Shown here piece after piece: positions 18,087-26,544 of a stretch of DNA of 64,000 nt. The notes under the pieces were generated by a model, which was not told the origin of the DNA, ran no database searches, and saw only the letters and a program-made list of their open reading frames with translations. Source of the DNA: UBA1757 sp045627385. GTDB taxonomy: Bacteria > Bacteroidota > Bacteroidia > Bacteroidales > UBA1402. The translations under genes were made by a program, and so were the position numbers. How positions within the stretch are numbered: the stretch's first letter is position 1; every line of letters starts with the position of its first letter. The stretch lies in the NCBI GenBank assembly GCA_045627385.1, contig JAZQNO010000021.1, positions 13,720 to 77,719 of the forward strand. Direction: 5' to 3'.

Positions 18087-18106
18087 TCGAGAAATACCTT
18101 AATAAT

Positions 18107-18137
18107 AAAGGCCGACTTTCGGGTCGGCCTTTTTTTG
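18107..18137 (+). terminator. Terminator of the aspS-Nif3-zinc-ribbon unit
   Basis: AAAGGCCGAC (18107-18116) pairs with GTCGGCCTTT (18123-18132), followed by a run of T. It is a classic intrinsic terminator directly after the stop at 18086. Confidence 0.92.
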
Positions 18138-18139
18138 TC

Positions 18140-18589
18140 TCATATCTGGCGGTAATCCGGAATGTCGGGCAGGAACCGGCATGTGTTCTGCCGGTAATCG
18201 CATTGGCAGCAATAGTGGTTCAGTCCGTTGCTGACAATCAGGTAGTCGGCCCGCAAAACCCAATTGTAGCGGACAATCTGTTCGAAAACCGCCTGTGTCA
18301 GTTCCACTTCGGGCGCCTTGTATTCGACAATCACGCGCGCTTGTAGGCTGGTGTCGAACACCACCGTGTCGCAGCGGCGTTTCAGACCGTTCAGGCTGAT
18401 GCTGTGCTCGTTGGCCATCAGATGGGCAGGGTAGTGCCGTTCATCGATCAGGAAGCGGCAGAAATGCTGTCTGACCCATTCTTCGGGGGTCAGAGCTACA
18501 TAGCGTTTGCGCAGAGGGTCGAAAACCTGTTTTTTCCCTTGCTTTTCGATAATTTTCAAGTCTGCTGGCGGCAGGTTTAATGCAAACAT
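18140..18589 (-). CDS. Stand-alone HsdR N-terminal-like protein (PD-(D/E)xK nuclease fold)
   Basis: A 149-aa protein matching the N-terminal nuclease-like domain of type I restriction R subunits (HSDR_N_2). FDPLRKRYVALTPEEWVRQ (about 23-41) is the family signature. Asp74 and the E89-Y-K91 pair fit a PD-(D/E)xK active site. No helicase, specificity or methylase gene is nearby, so this is not a restriction system. It is divergent from holA, with 54 bases between start codons; I recall such single-domain proteins in other Bacteroidota. Activity is unproven. Confidence 0.82.
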   Translation of the reverse strand: MFALNLPPADLKIIEKQGKKQVFDPLRKRYVALTPEEWVRQHFCRFLIDERHYPAHLMANEHSISLNGLKRRCDTVVFDTSLQARVIVEYKAPEVELTQAVFEQIVRYNWVLRADYLIVSNGLNHYCCQCDYRQNTCRFLPDIPDYRQI

Positions 18590-18593
18590 TGAT

Positions 18594-18601
18594 TATCTTT
18601 G
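18594..18601 (+). promoter_or_regulatory. Candidate -7 element for holA
   Basis: TATCTTTG matches TAnnTTTG and lies 42 bases before the holA start. A good TTTG is not found 19-21 bases upstream, so this is a partial match only. Confidence 0.4.
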
Positions 18602-18643
18602 TCTCATCTGAGGTTTGTGCCTCAAAGATACTCAAATTCGCCC

Positions 18644-19669
18644 ATGGCCAAAAAAGAATTTTCATTCGAAGACATCGTCCGGCAAATTGACAGCCGTCAG
18701 TTCGCACCCATTTATTTCCTGATGGGAGAGGAGCCGTATTTCATCGATTGCCTTGCTGAGTATATTCAGAATCATTTCTTTGAGAATGAGGCGGATAAAG
18801 AGTTTGACCAATGCCTCATCTACGGAAAAGACCTCACATCGCTGGATCCGCTCATCACCGCTGCCCGCCGCTATCCGATGCTGTCCGAACGTCAGCTGAT
18901 CATCCTGAAGGAGGCTCAGATGGTGGACCGTTTCGAAGACGAGTTTCTGCCTTACGTAAAGATTCCGACTCCGAGCACGGTCTTGGTAATCACCTACAAG
19001 AAAAGCCTGGACAAACGAAAGAAACTGGCTGCCGAACTGTACTCGAATGCCGTTGTGTTCGAATCCAAAAAACTGTATGACAACCAAATACCCGCATGGA
19101 TCAAACAATTCGCATCCTCACAGGGCATGCGGGTGGAGGAGAAGGCCAGCCAAATGCTGACAGAGTTTCTTGGAACTGATTTGGGGCGTATTGCCAGCGA
19201 AATCAAGAAATTGAAAATCGTCCTGCCTAAAGATTCCAATGGAATCATCACCCCTGAACTGGTCGAGCGAAACATCGGTATCAGCAAGGATTACAACACT
19301 TACGAGCTGCTGGATGCCATCAGGTTGAAGAATTTCTTGAAGGCGCAGACCATTGCGCTCCACTTCTCGAAGAATGACAAAGACTATCCTTTGCCGCGCA
19401 TTTTGTCCGTACTCTACGATTACTTTTCCATGCTGCTGATTTACTACTATTTGACCGACAAGAACCCCTATTCGGCAGAGAGGACTTTAGGCTGTCCGTA
19501 TGGAAAGTTGAAAATGTACGAAGAAGGCGCCCGAAACTATCCTGCCGGCAAGGTGATGAGAAACATCTCGCTGATTCGCGAATACGATGCCAAGGGGAAA
19601 GGTTTCGGGCAGATTTCCACACCCGCCTCGGAGCTTCTCCGTGAGCTTATATGTCGGTTAATGGCCTAA
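18644..19669 (+). CDS. holA: DNA polymerase III delta subunit
   Basis: The ATG at 18644 (MAKKEFSFEDIVRQI) gives 341 aa; the upstream in-frame ATG at 18599 overlaps the promoter region. The protein has the clamp-loader delta layout: YFLMGEEPYFIDCLAEYI near the N-terminus, a small lid domain, and a C-terminal helical collar. It opens the sliding clamp during loading at replication forks. Family length is 330-350 aa, so it appears complete. It converges with the YhcH gene, with only 8 bases between the stops. Confidence 0.93.
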   Translation: MAKKEFSFEDIVRQIDSRQFAPIYFLMGEEPYFIDCLAEYIQNHFFENEADKEFDQCLIYGKDLTSLDPLITAARRYPMLSERQLIILKEAQMVDRFEDEFLPYVKIPTPSTVLVITYKKSLDKRKKLAAELYSNAVVFESKKLYDNQIPAWIKQFASSQGMRVEEKASQMLTEFLGTDLGRIASEIKKLKIVLPKDSNGIITPELVERNIGISKDYNTYELLDAIRLKNFLKAQTIALHFSKNDKDYPLPRILSVLYDYFSMLLIYYYLTDKNPYSAERTLGCPYGKLKMYEEGARNYPAGKVMRNISLIREYDAKGKGFGQISTPASELLRELICRLMA

Positions 19670-19677
19670 TTTCCAGG

Positions 19678-20124
19678 TTAAATCAATACTTTTACAACGG
19701 CTTTCTTGAGCGGAGCATCCGCAATGCAGGGGGCGTGTGCGTCTCCGGGGAAGAAGATGCAGAATTCGCCGGGCTTCATATCAGCGTAGGCCGTGGGCGT
19801 TTCATTGAAGAAGGTGATGTCCTTTTCTGGGTTGTATGGAGCTTGAGCATCCTTGCATTCGGCTTCATATTTCCATCCGATACGCTCTTTTCCGCTGATC
19901 AGGAACTGGATGTCGATGTATTTGGCATGGGTTTCCAAGCGGGCTTCTTCAGGCTTTTTACCCTTGGGTTCCTGGATAGAGATATAAAGACTCTGTCCCT
20001 GCAGTTCAATCTTGCCGGGCTCCAGTTGTGAGAGATCGTGTTGCTTGATATAATCGAATGCCTGTTTGAAAAGAGGGTGGAGCGCTTCGTAGACAGCTGA
20101 GTTGTTGAGTTGGTCGAGAATCAT
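19678..20124 (-). CDS. YhcH/YjgK/YiaL family protein (DUF386)
   Basis: The start MILDQLNNSAVYEAL at 20124 gives 148 aa, typical for this cupin-like family. Signature elements are AKYIDIQFLISGKERIGW (about 67-84), the acidic stretch before DITFFNETP, and FCIFFPGDAHAPC (about 117-129), where conserved His and Glu residues may bind metal. Members are linked to sialic acid and other sugar metabolism, including the E. coli EbgC protein. The gene is alone here, so the substrate is unknown. A TATATTTG -7-like element lies upstream at 20153-20160 (minus strand). Confidence 0.9.
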   Translation of the reverse strand: MILDQLNNSAVYEALHPLFKQAFDYIKQHDLSQLEPGKIELQGQSLYISIQEPKGKKPEEARLETHAKYIDIQFLISGKERIGWKYEAECKDAQAPYNPEKDITFFNETPTAYADMKPGEFCIFFPGDAHAPCIADAPLKKAVVKVLI

Positions 20125-20949
20125 AGTCTGTTCATTTTGGGGTTTATGTCTGCAAATATACGAGAAGCTGGACGAAAATGCCATTTTTCAGACAAAAATC
20201 CTCGATGCGCGAGATTTCGATATTTGGGGACTCATGTGGAATCGGTCAGAAATATCGCAAAAATCGGCGATTTTTCCGTTTTGGCATGGGAAGTGGAGTA
20301 GAGATTTGCTACGTTAATTCCGTTAACATTTTTCTGAAGCCGCTGTTAATCTCATTCACAATTATAAAAATAGTCCAACGTCCAAAATAATGAAACCGCA
20401 TACGTTTGGGCCTATTCGTGATTTTTGTAAAGTGCATACAGTGTACACATGTGTGAAATTTACAGAGATGAAATGACAACCCGAGTTTATAAAAGTGAAT
20501 TGTTTAATGTTGGATTCAAAGATGTATTGTTTGAATAACTGAAATTGTTGACTTGTGAAATCCGCCGGAGCTGATCTGGACAGATGGCAAAATAGTCCTA
20601 AAGGAAAAACTTCGTATTTTTATCGTAAATAACTGATTTTTATGATGTAATGAATAATGTTAAGCGAAAAATAAGCTATATTTTGCCTTTTGGAATGTCA
20701 AATGCGTCTACAACTTAAAGTTATAACTACATTGATGGTGCCGTATTTGCTTGACATATAGTGTTATATATGTTTTGCAAGGCATGGTTTAAGTAACCTT
20801 GTCTTAATATACAAACCGTCAATAAACAAAAGCGCATGCCCACTTTTCATTTGTGAATCCCAGGATTCGTGATACAAAAGTGAATTCATTAAAATCAAGA
20901 AAAGTACACATGATTTTCAAATGTACTTGCACAATCCAAATCATTGACT
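20125..20949. other. AT-rich intergenic gap with several dyad repeats
   Basis: About 860 bases lie between yhcH (start 20124) and the HTH gene (start about 20988), and no convincing gene is seen in them. The stretch is clearly more AT-rich than its surroundings. It contains GTGTACAC (20441-20448), AACTTAAAGTT (20712-20722), an imperfect 42-base inverted repeat with outer arms CACTTTT (20841-20847) and AAAAGTG (20876-20882), and AGTACA/TGTACT arms at 20903-20908 and 20922-20927. These may be operators or an eroded remnant; short unsupported open frames at 20102-20390 are not called. Confidence 0.55.
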
Positions 20950-20957
20950 TACATTTG
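20926..20957 (+). promoter_or_regulatory. Promoter of the HTH regulator, overlapping a dyad
   Basis: CTTG (20926-20929), a 20-base spacer and TACATTTG (20950-20957). The -33 element overlaps the right arm of the AGTACA...TGTACT dyad (20903-20927), which suggests control at this site, possibly by the product itself. Confidence 0.6.
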
Positions 20958-20987
20958 TCGAAAATCAAGTGAATATATACAGTCGAA

Positions 20988-21473
20988 ATGATGAACGAAA
21001 GAATCAGACAACTGATGGAGTATGATGGATTGACTGCCGTTCAATTCTCAAAAAAGGTTAATATTAACACCTCCGCCATTTCACATTTGTTAAACGGACG
21101 CAACAATCCCAGTTTTGAAAACATTCAAAAGATCATTGCCGCCTATCCGAATCTGAATGTCAAATGGTTTATGACAGGGCAAGGTGACATTTTCACCGAG
21201 TCGGAATCTTCCGATTGGAAAGAAAGCTCTGAATACGGCGAAAATGAGGACAATCTGTTCGGTTTGTTTGACAAATCTGAACAACAGTCGGGCTCAAAAG
21301 TCGAATATGCCAGGGAAATCGGCTCAAATTCACAGGAAATAGAGGCTAAATTCATTGTCAATCAGAATGATAAGTCTCAAAAATCCAAACCTGTCCCCAT
21401 CAAGAAAGTAGTCGTCTTCTATATGGACAACACTTACGAAGAATTTCTCTCAACTATTCCCGGCCGCCACTGA
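20988..21473 (+). CDS. XRE-type helix-turn-helix regulator
   Basis: A 161-aa protein (160 if the second ATG at 20991 is used). Residues about 3-65 form a Cro/CI-type HTH domain: RIRQLMEYDGLTAVQFSKKV, then NTSAISHLLNGRNNPSFENI, ending WFMTGQGDIF, a pattern common in phage-type and host regulators of Bacteroidota. The C-terminal half is polar and acidic with no peptidase motif, so it is not a LexA-like repressor. It sits behind a dyad-containing promoter and ends 58 bases before pyrK. Its target is not known. Confidence 0.85.
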   Translation: MMNERIRQLMEYDGLTAVQFSKKVNINTSAISHLLNGRNNPSFENIQKIIAAYPNLNVKWFMTGQGDIFTESESSDWKESSEYGENEDNLFGLFDKSEQQSGSKVEYAREIGSNSQEIEAKFIVNQNDKSQKSKPVPIKKVVVFYMDNTYEEFLSTIPGRH

Positions 21474-21478
21474 TTCTC

Positions 21479-21510
21479 TTTGATTCTTTTCAGCTTTCTT
21501 TTTATCTTTG
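21479..21510 (+). promoter_or_regulatory. Promoter of pyrK-pyrD
   Basis: TTTG (21479-21482), a 20-base spacer and TATCTTTG (21503-21510), an exact consensus match, 21 bases before the pyrK ATG at 21532. It shows that pyrK-pyrD can be transcribed apart from the HTH gene. Confidence 0.8.
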
Positions 21511-21531
21511 CTCCAATTACAAAGCAAAACA

Positions 21532-22299
21532 ATGAAGAAGCTGATGGATTTCACGCTGGTGTCCAAGACTGCCTGGAAACGGGCAGTTCTGCTTCGTCTG
21601 CAGCCTGTCGACGAAGTTTTGCCAGCCATTTTCCCCGGACAATTTGTCCAAGTCAGGATTGACCACACCCCTGAGGCGTACCTGCGTCGTCCCATTTCCA
21701 TCCATTGGGTGGATGTCGAACACAATGAATTGTATCTGCTGGTCCAGCTTGTCGGAGCCGGCACCCGATACCTTGCCCAGCTGTCCGAAGGAGACCGGCT
21801 CAACCTGCTCCTCCCCTTGGGCAATGGGTTCAGCATCCCCGAAACGTCTTGCAACTGTCTGCTTGTCGGCGGCGGCATAGGCGTGGCTCCTTTATTATAT
21901 TTAGGTAAATGTCTGAAAGAAAAAGGACATTCCGTACAGTTTCTGCTGGGCGCCAGAAGCGCCGCCGATCTGGTCCGGCTGGAGGCGTTTGAAGCGCTGG
22001 CTCCCGTCTCGGTGACTACCGAAGACGGCAGTATGGGCGAAAAGGGATTCGTCACCGGCCATCCCGTTCTGGACCGATGGCCGGTCGACGCCATAGCTTG
22101 CTGCGGTCCGCTGCCCATGATGAAAGCGGTCGCCAAGCTGGCCGATTCCAAAGGCATCGACTGCGAGGTCTCTCTTGAGAACCGGATGGCCTGCGGTCTG
22201 GGCGCCTGTCTGTGTTGTGTCGAAAATACCCGTGAACAGGGACACGTCTGTGTTTGTCAGGATGGACCTGTCTTCAATACAAAGCAACTCTTATGGTAA
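21532..22299 (+). CDS. pyrK: Dihydroorotate dehydrogenase electron-transfer subunit
   Basis: The start MKKLMDFTLV at 21532 gives 255 aa. The FAD-binding domain has RRPISIHW (about 54-61). The NAD-binding part has LLVGGGIGVAPLLYL (about 111-125). The C-terminal [2Fe-2S] ligands lie in CGLGACLCC and a later Cys in VCVCQDGPVF. It passes electrons between NAD and PyrD in class 1B dihydroorotate dehydrogenase, the fourth step of pyrimidine synthesis. It overlaps pyrD by 7 bases. Confidence 0.95.
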   Translation: MKKLMDFTLVSKTAWKRAVLLRLQPVDEVLPAIFPGQFVQVRIDHTPEAYLRRPISIHWVDVEHNELYLLVQLVGAGTRYLAQLSEGDRLNLLLPLGNGFSIPETSCNCLLVGGGIGVAPLLYLGKCLKEKGHSVQFLLGARSAADLVRLEAFEALAPVSVTTEDGSMGEKGFVTGHPVLDRWPVDAIACCGPLPMMKAVAKLADSKGIDCEVSLENRMACGLGACLCCVENTREQGHVCVCQDGPVFNTKQLLW

Positions 22300-23204
22300 G
22301 TCAGGAAATCAATTTAAGCGGGCTTGTGCTCAGAAATCCGGTGCTGACTGCTTCCGGAACCTTCGGATATGGTCTGGAATATGCTGATTTCGTGGACTTT
22401 TCACGCATCGGCGGCATCATTGTCAAAGGAACGACCCTGCATCCGCGTCAGGGCAATCCGTATCCCCGTATGGCCGAGACCCCTTCGGGCATGCTGAATG
22501 CGGTCGGCCTTCAAAACAAAGGAGTCGACCATTTCGCTGAAAAAATATATCCTCAGATAAAAGATCTTGACACACAGGTCATTGTCAATGTGTCGGGTTC
22601 TACGGTCGAAGACTATGTGGCCTGTGCGGAGCGCATTGACAACCTCGAAAACATACACGCCATCGAACTGAATGTCTCTTGTCCCAACGTCAAGGCGGGC
22701 GGTATGGCCTTCGGTGTCAGCTGTGAGGGGATAAGCCGTGTCGTTTCGGCCGTCAGAAAGGCCTATCGCGGACATCTGATGGTGAAACTTTCGCCCAATG
22801 TCACCAATATCGCAGACATCGCTCTTGCCGCCGAAGCTTCGGGTGCCGATTCCGTTTCTCTGATCAATACGCTTTTGGGCATGGCTGTCAATGCCGAAAC
22901 CCGACGCCCTGTCCTGTCGACGGTGACAGGCGGCCTTTCCGGAGCCTGCGTCAAGCCAGTAGCGCTGCGTATGGTCTGGCAGGTGGCTAAGGCCGTGAAA
23001 ATTCCTGTCGTCGGCCTGGGCGGCATTTCCTCGTCCACCGATGCCATCGAGTTCCTGCTGGCCGGTGCCAGTGCGGTGGAAATCGGAACGGCCAATTTCA
23101 TCAACCCGGCCATCAGCCAGGAAGTGGCCGAGGGTATTGTGGCCTATTGCGAACGTCACGGAGTCTCGAAAGTTTCGGAACTGACCGGCGCTTTGGAAGT
23201 CTGA
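22293..23204 (+). CDS. pyrD: Dihydroorotate dehydrogenase, class 1B catalytic subunit
   Basis: The ATG at 22293 overlaps the pyrK stop and gives 303 aa. The catalytic Cys lies in ELNVSCPN (about residues 139-146), the class 1B choice (class 2 uses Ser). Substrate and FMN motifs are GTFGYGLEY near the N-terminus and VGLGGISSSTDAIEFLLAGA near the C-terminus. It oxidises dihydroorotate to orotate using FMN, with PyrK as NAD-linked partner. Complete by length. Confidence 0.96.
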   Translation: MVSQEINLSGLVLRNPVLTASGTFGYGLEYADFVDFSRIGGIIVKGTTLHPRQGNPYPRMAETPSGMLNAVGLQNKGVDHFAEKIYPQIKDLDTQVIVNVSGSTVEDYVACAERIDNLENIHAIELNVSCPNVKAGGMAFGVSCEGISRVVSAVRKAYRGHLMVKLSPNVTNIADIALAAEASGADSVSLINTLLGMAVNAETRRPVLSTVTGGLSGACVKPVALRMVWQVAKAVKIPVVGLGGISSSTDAIEFLLAGASAVEIGTANFINPAISQEVAEGIVAYCERHGVSKVSELTGALEV

Positions 23205-23230
23205 ACTTTGAACACCTTATTGTACCCTAT

Positions 23231-23620
23231 ATGAAGTTGAACTCCTTGATTTTTGGAAAGACGGCCAGAAGGATGCTCCTATTGACCGCTTTGTGTCTGG
23301 CCGGGACATCCTGCATTTTCGAAGAGGAAAGTTTCGATGTCAATCTTCTGGTCGGAAAATGGGTCTGCCATCAGACAGAGTACTGGCGCTATTTCAGCGA
23401 TGGAACCGGCTATACCTGGGATGTGGCGGACGATGTGCAGGAAAGTGAGGCTCAGACCTTTACCTGGTCTTTGGAAATCAATCAGCTGACGCAGATGCAC
23501 CGTATGGAGATTGCCGAAATCGACATTGTCAAGACCTACACGGTTTTGCAACTCGACGAGGATGTGATGGTTTACGAAGACTCCTTCGGAGACCGCTATG
23601 AGTTTGACCGTTGTCTGTAA
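23231..23620 (+). CDS. Small lipoprotein, lipocalin-like
   Basis: The start MKLNSLIFGK at 23231 gives 129 aa with a signal peptide and lipobox LAGTSC (Cys near residue 26). The mature part is a small beta-rich domain with GKWVCHQTEYWRYFSDGTGY and YTVLQLDEDVMVYED, similar to lipocalin-like or META-type Bacteroidota lipoproteins. The family is not certain. It lies 26 bases after pyrD and 6 bases before the AsmA-like gene, so it may share their transcript. Confidence 0.75.
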   Translation: MKLNSLIFGKTARRMLLLTALCLAGTSCIFEEESFDVNLLVGKWVCHQTEYWRYFSDGTGYTWDVADDVQESEAQTFTWSLEINQLTQMHRMEIAEIDIVKTYTVLQLDEDVMVYEDSFGDRYEFDRCL

Positions 23621-23626
23621 CACGCC

Positions 23627-26461
23627 ATGAAGAAACTGTTTAAAATAACGGGAATCAGCCTCTTGTCGCTGATCGCTCTGGTGGTGGTCATAGTGGCCGT
23701 CGTCATATCCATTGTCTTTTCTCCCAAACAACTGACCTCCTTGGTCAACAACAAGGCGGCCGAATATGTCCCTTGTACCTATCAGATTGGGAAAATCGAA
23801 CCGACGCTGTTCAGCACCTTTCCACAGTTGGGCATAGAGATGGACCACGTCGTCCTTTATGCGGACAGCGCCCGCGACGAATCGTCTGCTTGGCTGCGTC
23901 TGGGCAGGCTCAGTCTGAGGGCTGACATGAAGGAATTCCTCTTCCACAAGAAGGTGAGAGTCTCGGAAATTCTTGTCGACGGGCTGGATCTGAGGCTGGT
24001 GGCAGACGCCGAGGGTCATAGTGTGCTTGACAGTTTCGCATCGGAAGAGACGACACAGGCCGACGATACGGTATCAGTCGCATTGCCCTTTGATTCGATT
24101 TCTGTAAACCGATTGGAACTCAAAGACATAAACTTATATTACGAGGATCAGGCGTCCGGTTTGAAAGCCGTGGTTTCCCAGTTGGGAATGCTGTCCTCGC
24201 TGCAGCTGAACCAAAACGAACTGTCTTGTCTGGCCGATCTTTCGGCCCCTGAAGTGAGTTTGTCGACGCACGATACGCTGTTGGTTGACAAGGTCTGTCT
24301 GAAGGTGCATCTGCCCGTGTCTGGCAATCTCGAAAGCATGCGCTTCGATCTGGACCGTGCCAATCTCTGTGTGAACGACATTACGGCCAATCTGGACGGT
24401 TGGAGCGAACTGGGCGATGACATCCGGATGGACATGATTTTCGGCTTGGGAGCCCAGACGCCTCTGGAAGCCTATGTCCGTCTGATTCCAGAAGCCTACG
24501 CATCTGTGCTGGACGGCATTGACGTATCGGGCAAATTCAGTCTGGACGGTCGTCTTTCCGGCTGTTTCAGCGATACTCAGTTGCCCAAGATGGAGGTTCA
24601 GGCCGGTATTTCTTCCCTGGATCTGACGATGGAATCGGAAGAAAGCGCTCCTATGACGGCTCAGGGAGACCTTAAAGCCAGTCTGGTGCTGGAGACCGAC
24701 ATGGAGACACTCGAAGCGCTCGATTTCGAACACATGCTGCTTTCTTCCAGTTTCGATTTGAAGAATTTGTCGCTCAATGCCGACAGCCTCAGTGTCAGTG
24801 CGCCCAGTTTCCATCTCGACTTCATGCTGAAAAACGAGGATCTTCCCATTCAGGCCAATATTTCCGACTGTCCGTCGCTGAAGCTCGATATGGGAGACAC
24901 GCATGTGACGCTCAAGTCGATGCAGGGTTCCGTGCTGACATCCAATCCGATGAAGATGCTGGAAGACGAGCATATTTTCGTTGAAGACGTCATGTTTGCC
25001 GACAGCAGCATCATTTCGGACCGTTTCATGCAGGCGCTGCCGTGTATGAGTCTGCGGTTGGCATTCTCCAATCTCGTCGCCACAGTGGGCGACACCCTCA
25101 GCGCCTCCGTGCTGCGTCCTTCTTTGGACATGCGTCTGAGCCGTCAGGCCAACAGTTCCAAGGGCTACAAACAGTTCAAGTTCGCCTATCAGTGCCGAAG
25201 CTTGCAGGCCACGGCCATGAACAACTCTGTCCAGGCCGATACCGTGGGACTGAGTTTCTCCTTCAAGCACAATCCGACCGAAAGCAACATGCTCACCAAA
25301 TGGAGCCCGAAACTCTCGGTCACGCTCACTCAGGCGCTCGCCCGGCTCGACGGGCTGGAACCGGCGCTCGATGTGGCCAATCTCGATTTCGAGTATACGA
25401 ACCGTCTCTTCAATATCCGTGGCGCCGATGTCAAATTGGGCAATTCCGACTTCCATCTGGCCGGTGAAGTGAAGAATATCGGCAAATATCTGGACAATAC
25501 CGACAACCTCATCGGCGATTTGAATTTCGTTTCGAATTACTGCGATTTGAACGAACTGATGTCGTTGGTGAGCGGTCTCGGCACCGAGGAAGCCGATTCG
25601 GAACAGGAAGCGGCTTCTGAAGCGTCGACATCCGAGACCGATACGATTGTTGAGGCGAATCCTTTCCTGGTGCCGATGGGCGTGGATTTCGTGCTGAACA
25701 CCGACATACGAACGGCCGATTTCTACAACCAGCATCTGAGAAATCTGGGCGGAAAGATTTATGTGCGTGACGGGGTGATGATTCTCGAGGAAGTCGGCTT
25801 CATCTGCGAGGCTGCCAAACTCAATCTGACAGCCATGTACAAGTCGCCCCGCCGCAACCATCTATATTTGGGCCTCGATTACCATATGGTCGACGTACAT
25901 ATCGATGAAATCGTCAACATGCTGCCTCAAATCGATTCGCTGTTGCCCATGTTGAGCTCCTTCCGCGGTAATGCCGAATTCCACCTGGCTGGCGAAACCT
26001 ATCTGACCGCCGATTACCAGCTGAAGCCTTCCACGATGCGCGGTGCCATGTCGCTCACGGGCAAGGATTTGGTCCTCTTGGATGGCGAACTCTTCGACAA
26101 TCTGTCCAAGATATTGCTGTTCAGCAAGAAAACGGAGAACAAGATTGACAGCATCAATGCCGAAATGACGCTTTTCCGCAAGGAAATCGATGTGTATCCG
26201 CTGCAGATTTCTATGGACAAGTATCGTGCCATCGTGGGTGGCCGGCACAATCTGGACATGTCCTTCGACTACCATATTTCTCTGGTGGAACCGCTCAAAA
26301 TCGGTGTGAATGTGGGCGGCAACATCGACAAACTGAAGATCGTGCCCGCCGCCTGTCAGTATTCCGACCAATACAAGCCTACCAGCAAGCATGTGGTCGA
26401 GAAGCAACAGTTGGAACTGCGGACGATGCTGCGTGAACAGCTTCGGAAACCGGTCGAATGA
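23627..26461 (+). CDS. AsmA-like envelope protein
   Basis: A 944-aa protein with an N-terminal signal anchor (about residues 9-32) and a very long repetitive beta region, as in the AsmA/TamB/YhdP superfamily of bridge-like lipid transfer proteins. The N-terminal VNNKAAEYVPCTYQIGKIEP stretch and the C-terminal MSFDYHISLVEPLKIGVNVGG region fit the AsmA ends. A low-complexity acidic segment (about 650-680, Glu/Ala/Ser rich) interrupts the beta region. Such proteins probably move phospholipid or help outer membrane assembly. A second large superfamily member, TamB, is at 55115. Confidence 0.85.
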   Translation: MKKLFKITGISLLSLIALVVVIVAVVISIVFSPKQLTSLVNNKAAEYVPCTYQIGKIEPTLFSTFPQLGIEMDHVVLYADSARDESSAWLRLGRLSLRADMKEFLFHKKVRVSEILVDGLDLRLVADAEGHSVLDSFASEETTQADDTVSVALPFDSISVNRLELKDINLYYEDQASGLKAVVSQLGMLSSLQLNQNELSCLADLSAPEVSLSTHDTLLVDKVCLKVHLPVSGNLESMRFDLDRANLCVNDITANLDGWSELGDDIRMDMIFGLGAQTPLEAYVRLIPEAYASVLDGIDVSGKFSLDGRLSGCFSDTQLPKMEVQAGISSLDLTMESEESAPMTAQGDLKASLVLETDMETLEALDFEHMLLSSSFDLKNLSLNADSLSVSAPSFHLDFMLKNEDLPIQANISDCPSLKLDMGDTHVTLKSMQGSVLTSNPMKMLEDEHIFVEDVMFADSSIISDRFMQALPCMSLRLAFSNLVATVGDTLSASVLRPSLDMRLSRQANSSKGYKQFKFAYQCRSLQATAMNNSVQADTVGLSFSFKHNPTESNMLTKWSPKLSVTLTQALARLDGLEPALDVANLDFEYTNRLFNIRGADVKLGNSDFHLAGEVKNIGKYLDNTDNLIGDLNFVSNYCDLNELMSLVSGLGTEEADSEQEAASEASTSETDTIVEANPFLVPMGVDFVLNTDIRTADFYNQHLRNLGGKIYVRDGVMILEEVGFICEAAKLNLTAMYKSPRRNHLYLGLDYHMVDVHIDEIVNMLPQIDSLLPMLSSFRGNAEFHLAGETYLTADYQLKPSTMRGAMSLTGKDLVLLDGELFDNLSKILLFSKKTENKIDSINAEMTLFRKEIDVYPLQISMDKYRAIVGGRHNLDMSFDYHISLVEPLKIGVNVGGNIDKLKIVPAACQYSDQYKPTSKHVVEKQQLELRTMLREQLRKPVE

Positions 26462-26489
26462 CAAGGTTTGTTTCCGAAGGGGACATAAA

Positions 26490-26530
26490 CGGCGGGGGAG
26501 CGGCTGAAAAGTCGCTCCCCCGTCATTTTT
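26490..26530 (+). terminator. Terminator after the AsmA-like gene
   Basis: GGGGGAGCG (26494-26502) pairs with CGCTCCCCC (26513-26521), followed by GTCATTTTTC. It lies between two converging genes. Confidence 0.8.
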
Positions 26531-26544
26531 CAAGCAGCTTGGAA

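Noticed and set aside
18140..18589. Remnant of a type I restriction-modification system
   Set aside because: No methylase, specificity or helicase gene or fragment is near, the domain is complete at both ends, and the surroundings are core genes.
20102..20390. Three short open frames in the AT-rich gap
   Set aside because: They overlap each other in different frames, lack family motifs or promoter elements, and have atypical composition.
20751..20780. TTGACA followed by TATATAT as a possible sigma-70 style promoter
   Set aside because: The spacing is far too short, and this phylum uses TTTG/TAnnTTTG elements.
24134..25861. A 575-codon minus-strand frame within the AsmA-like gene
   Set aside because: It is an antisense shadow of a clear AsmA-like gene, with no motif or start context of its own.
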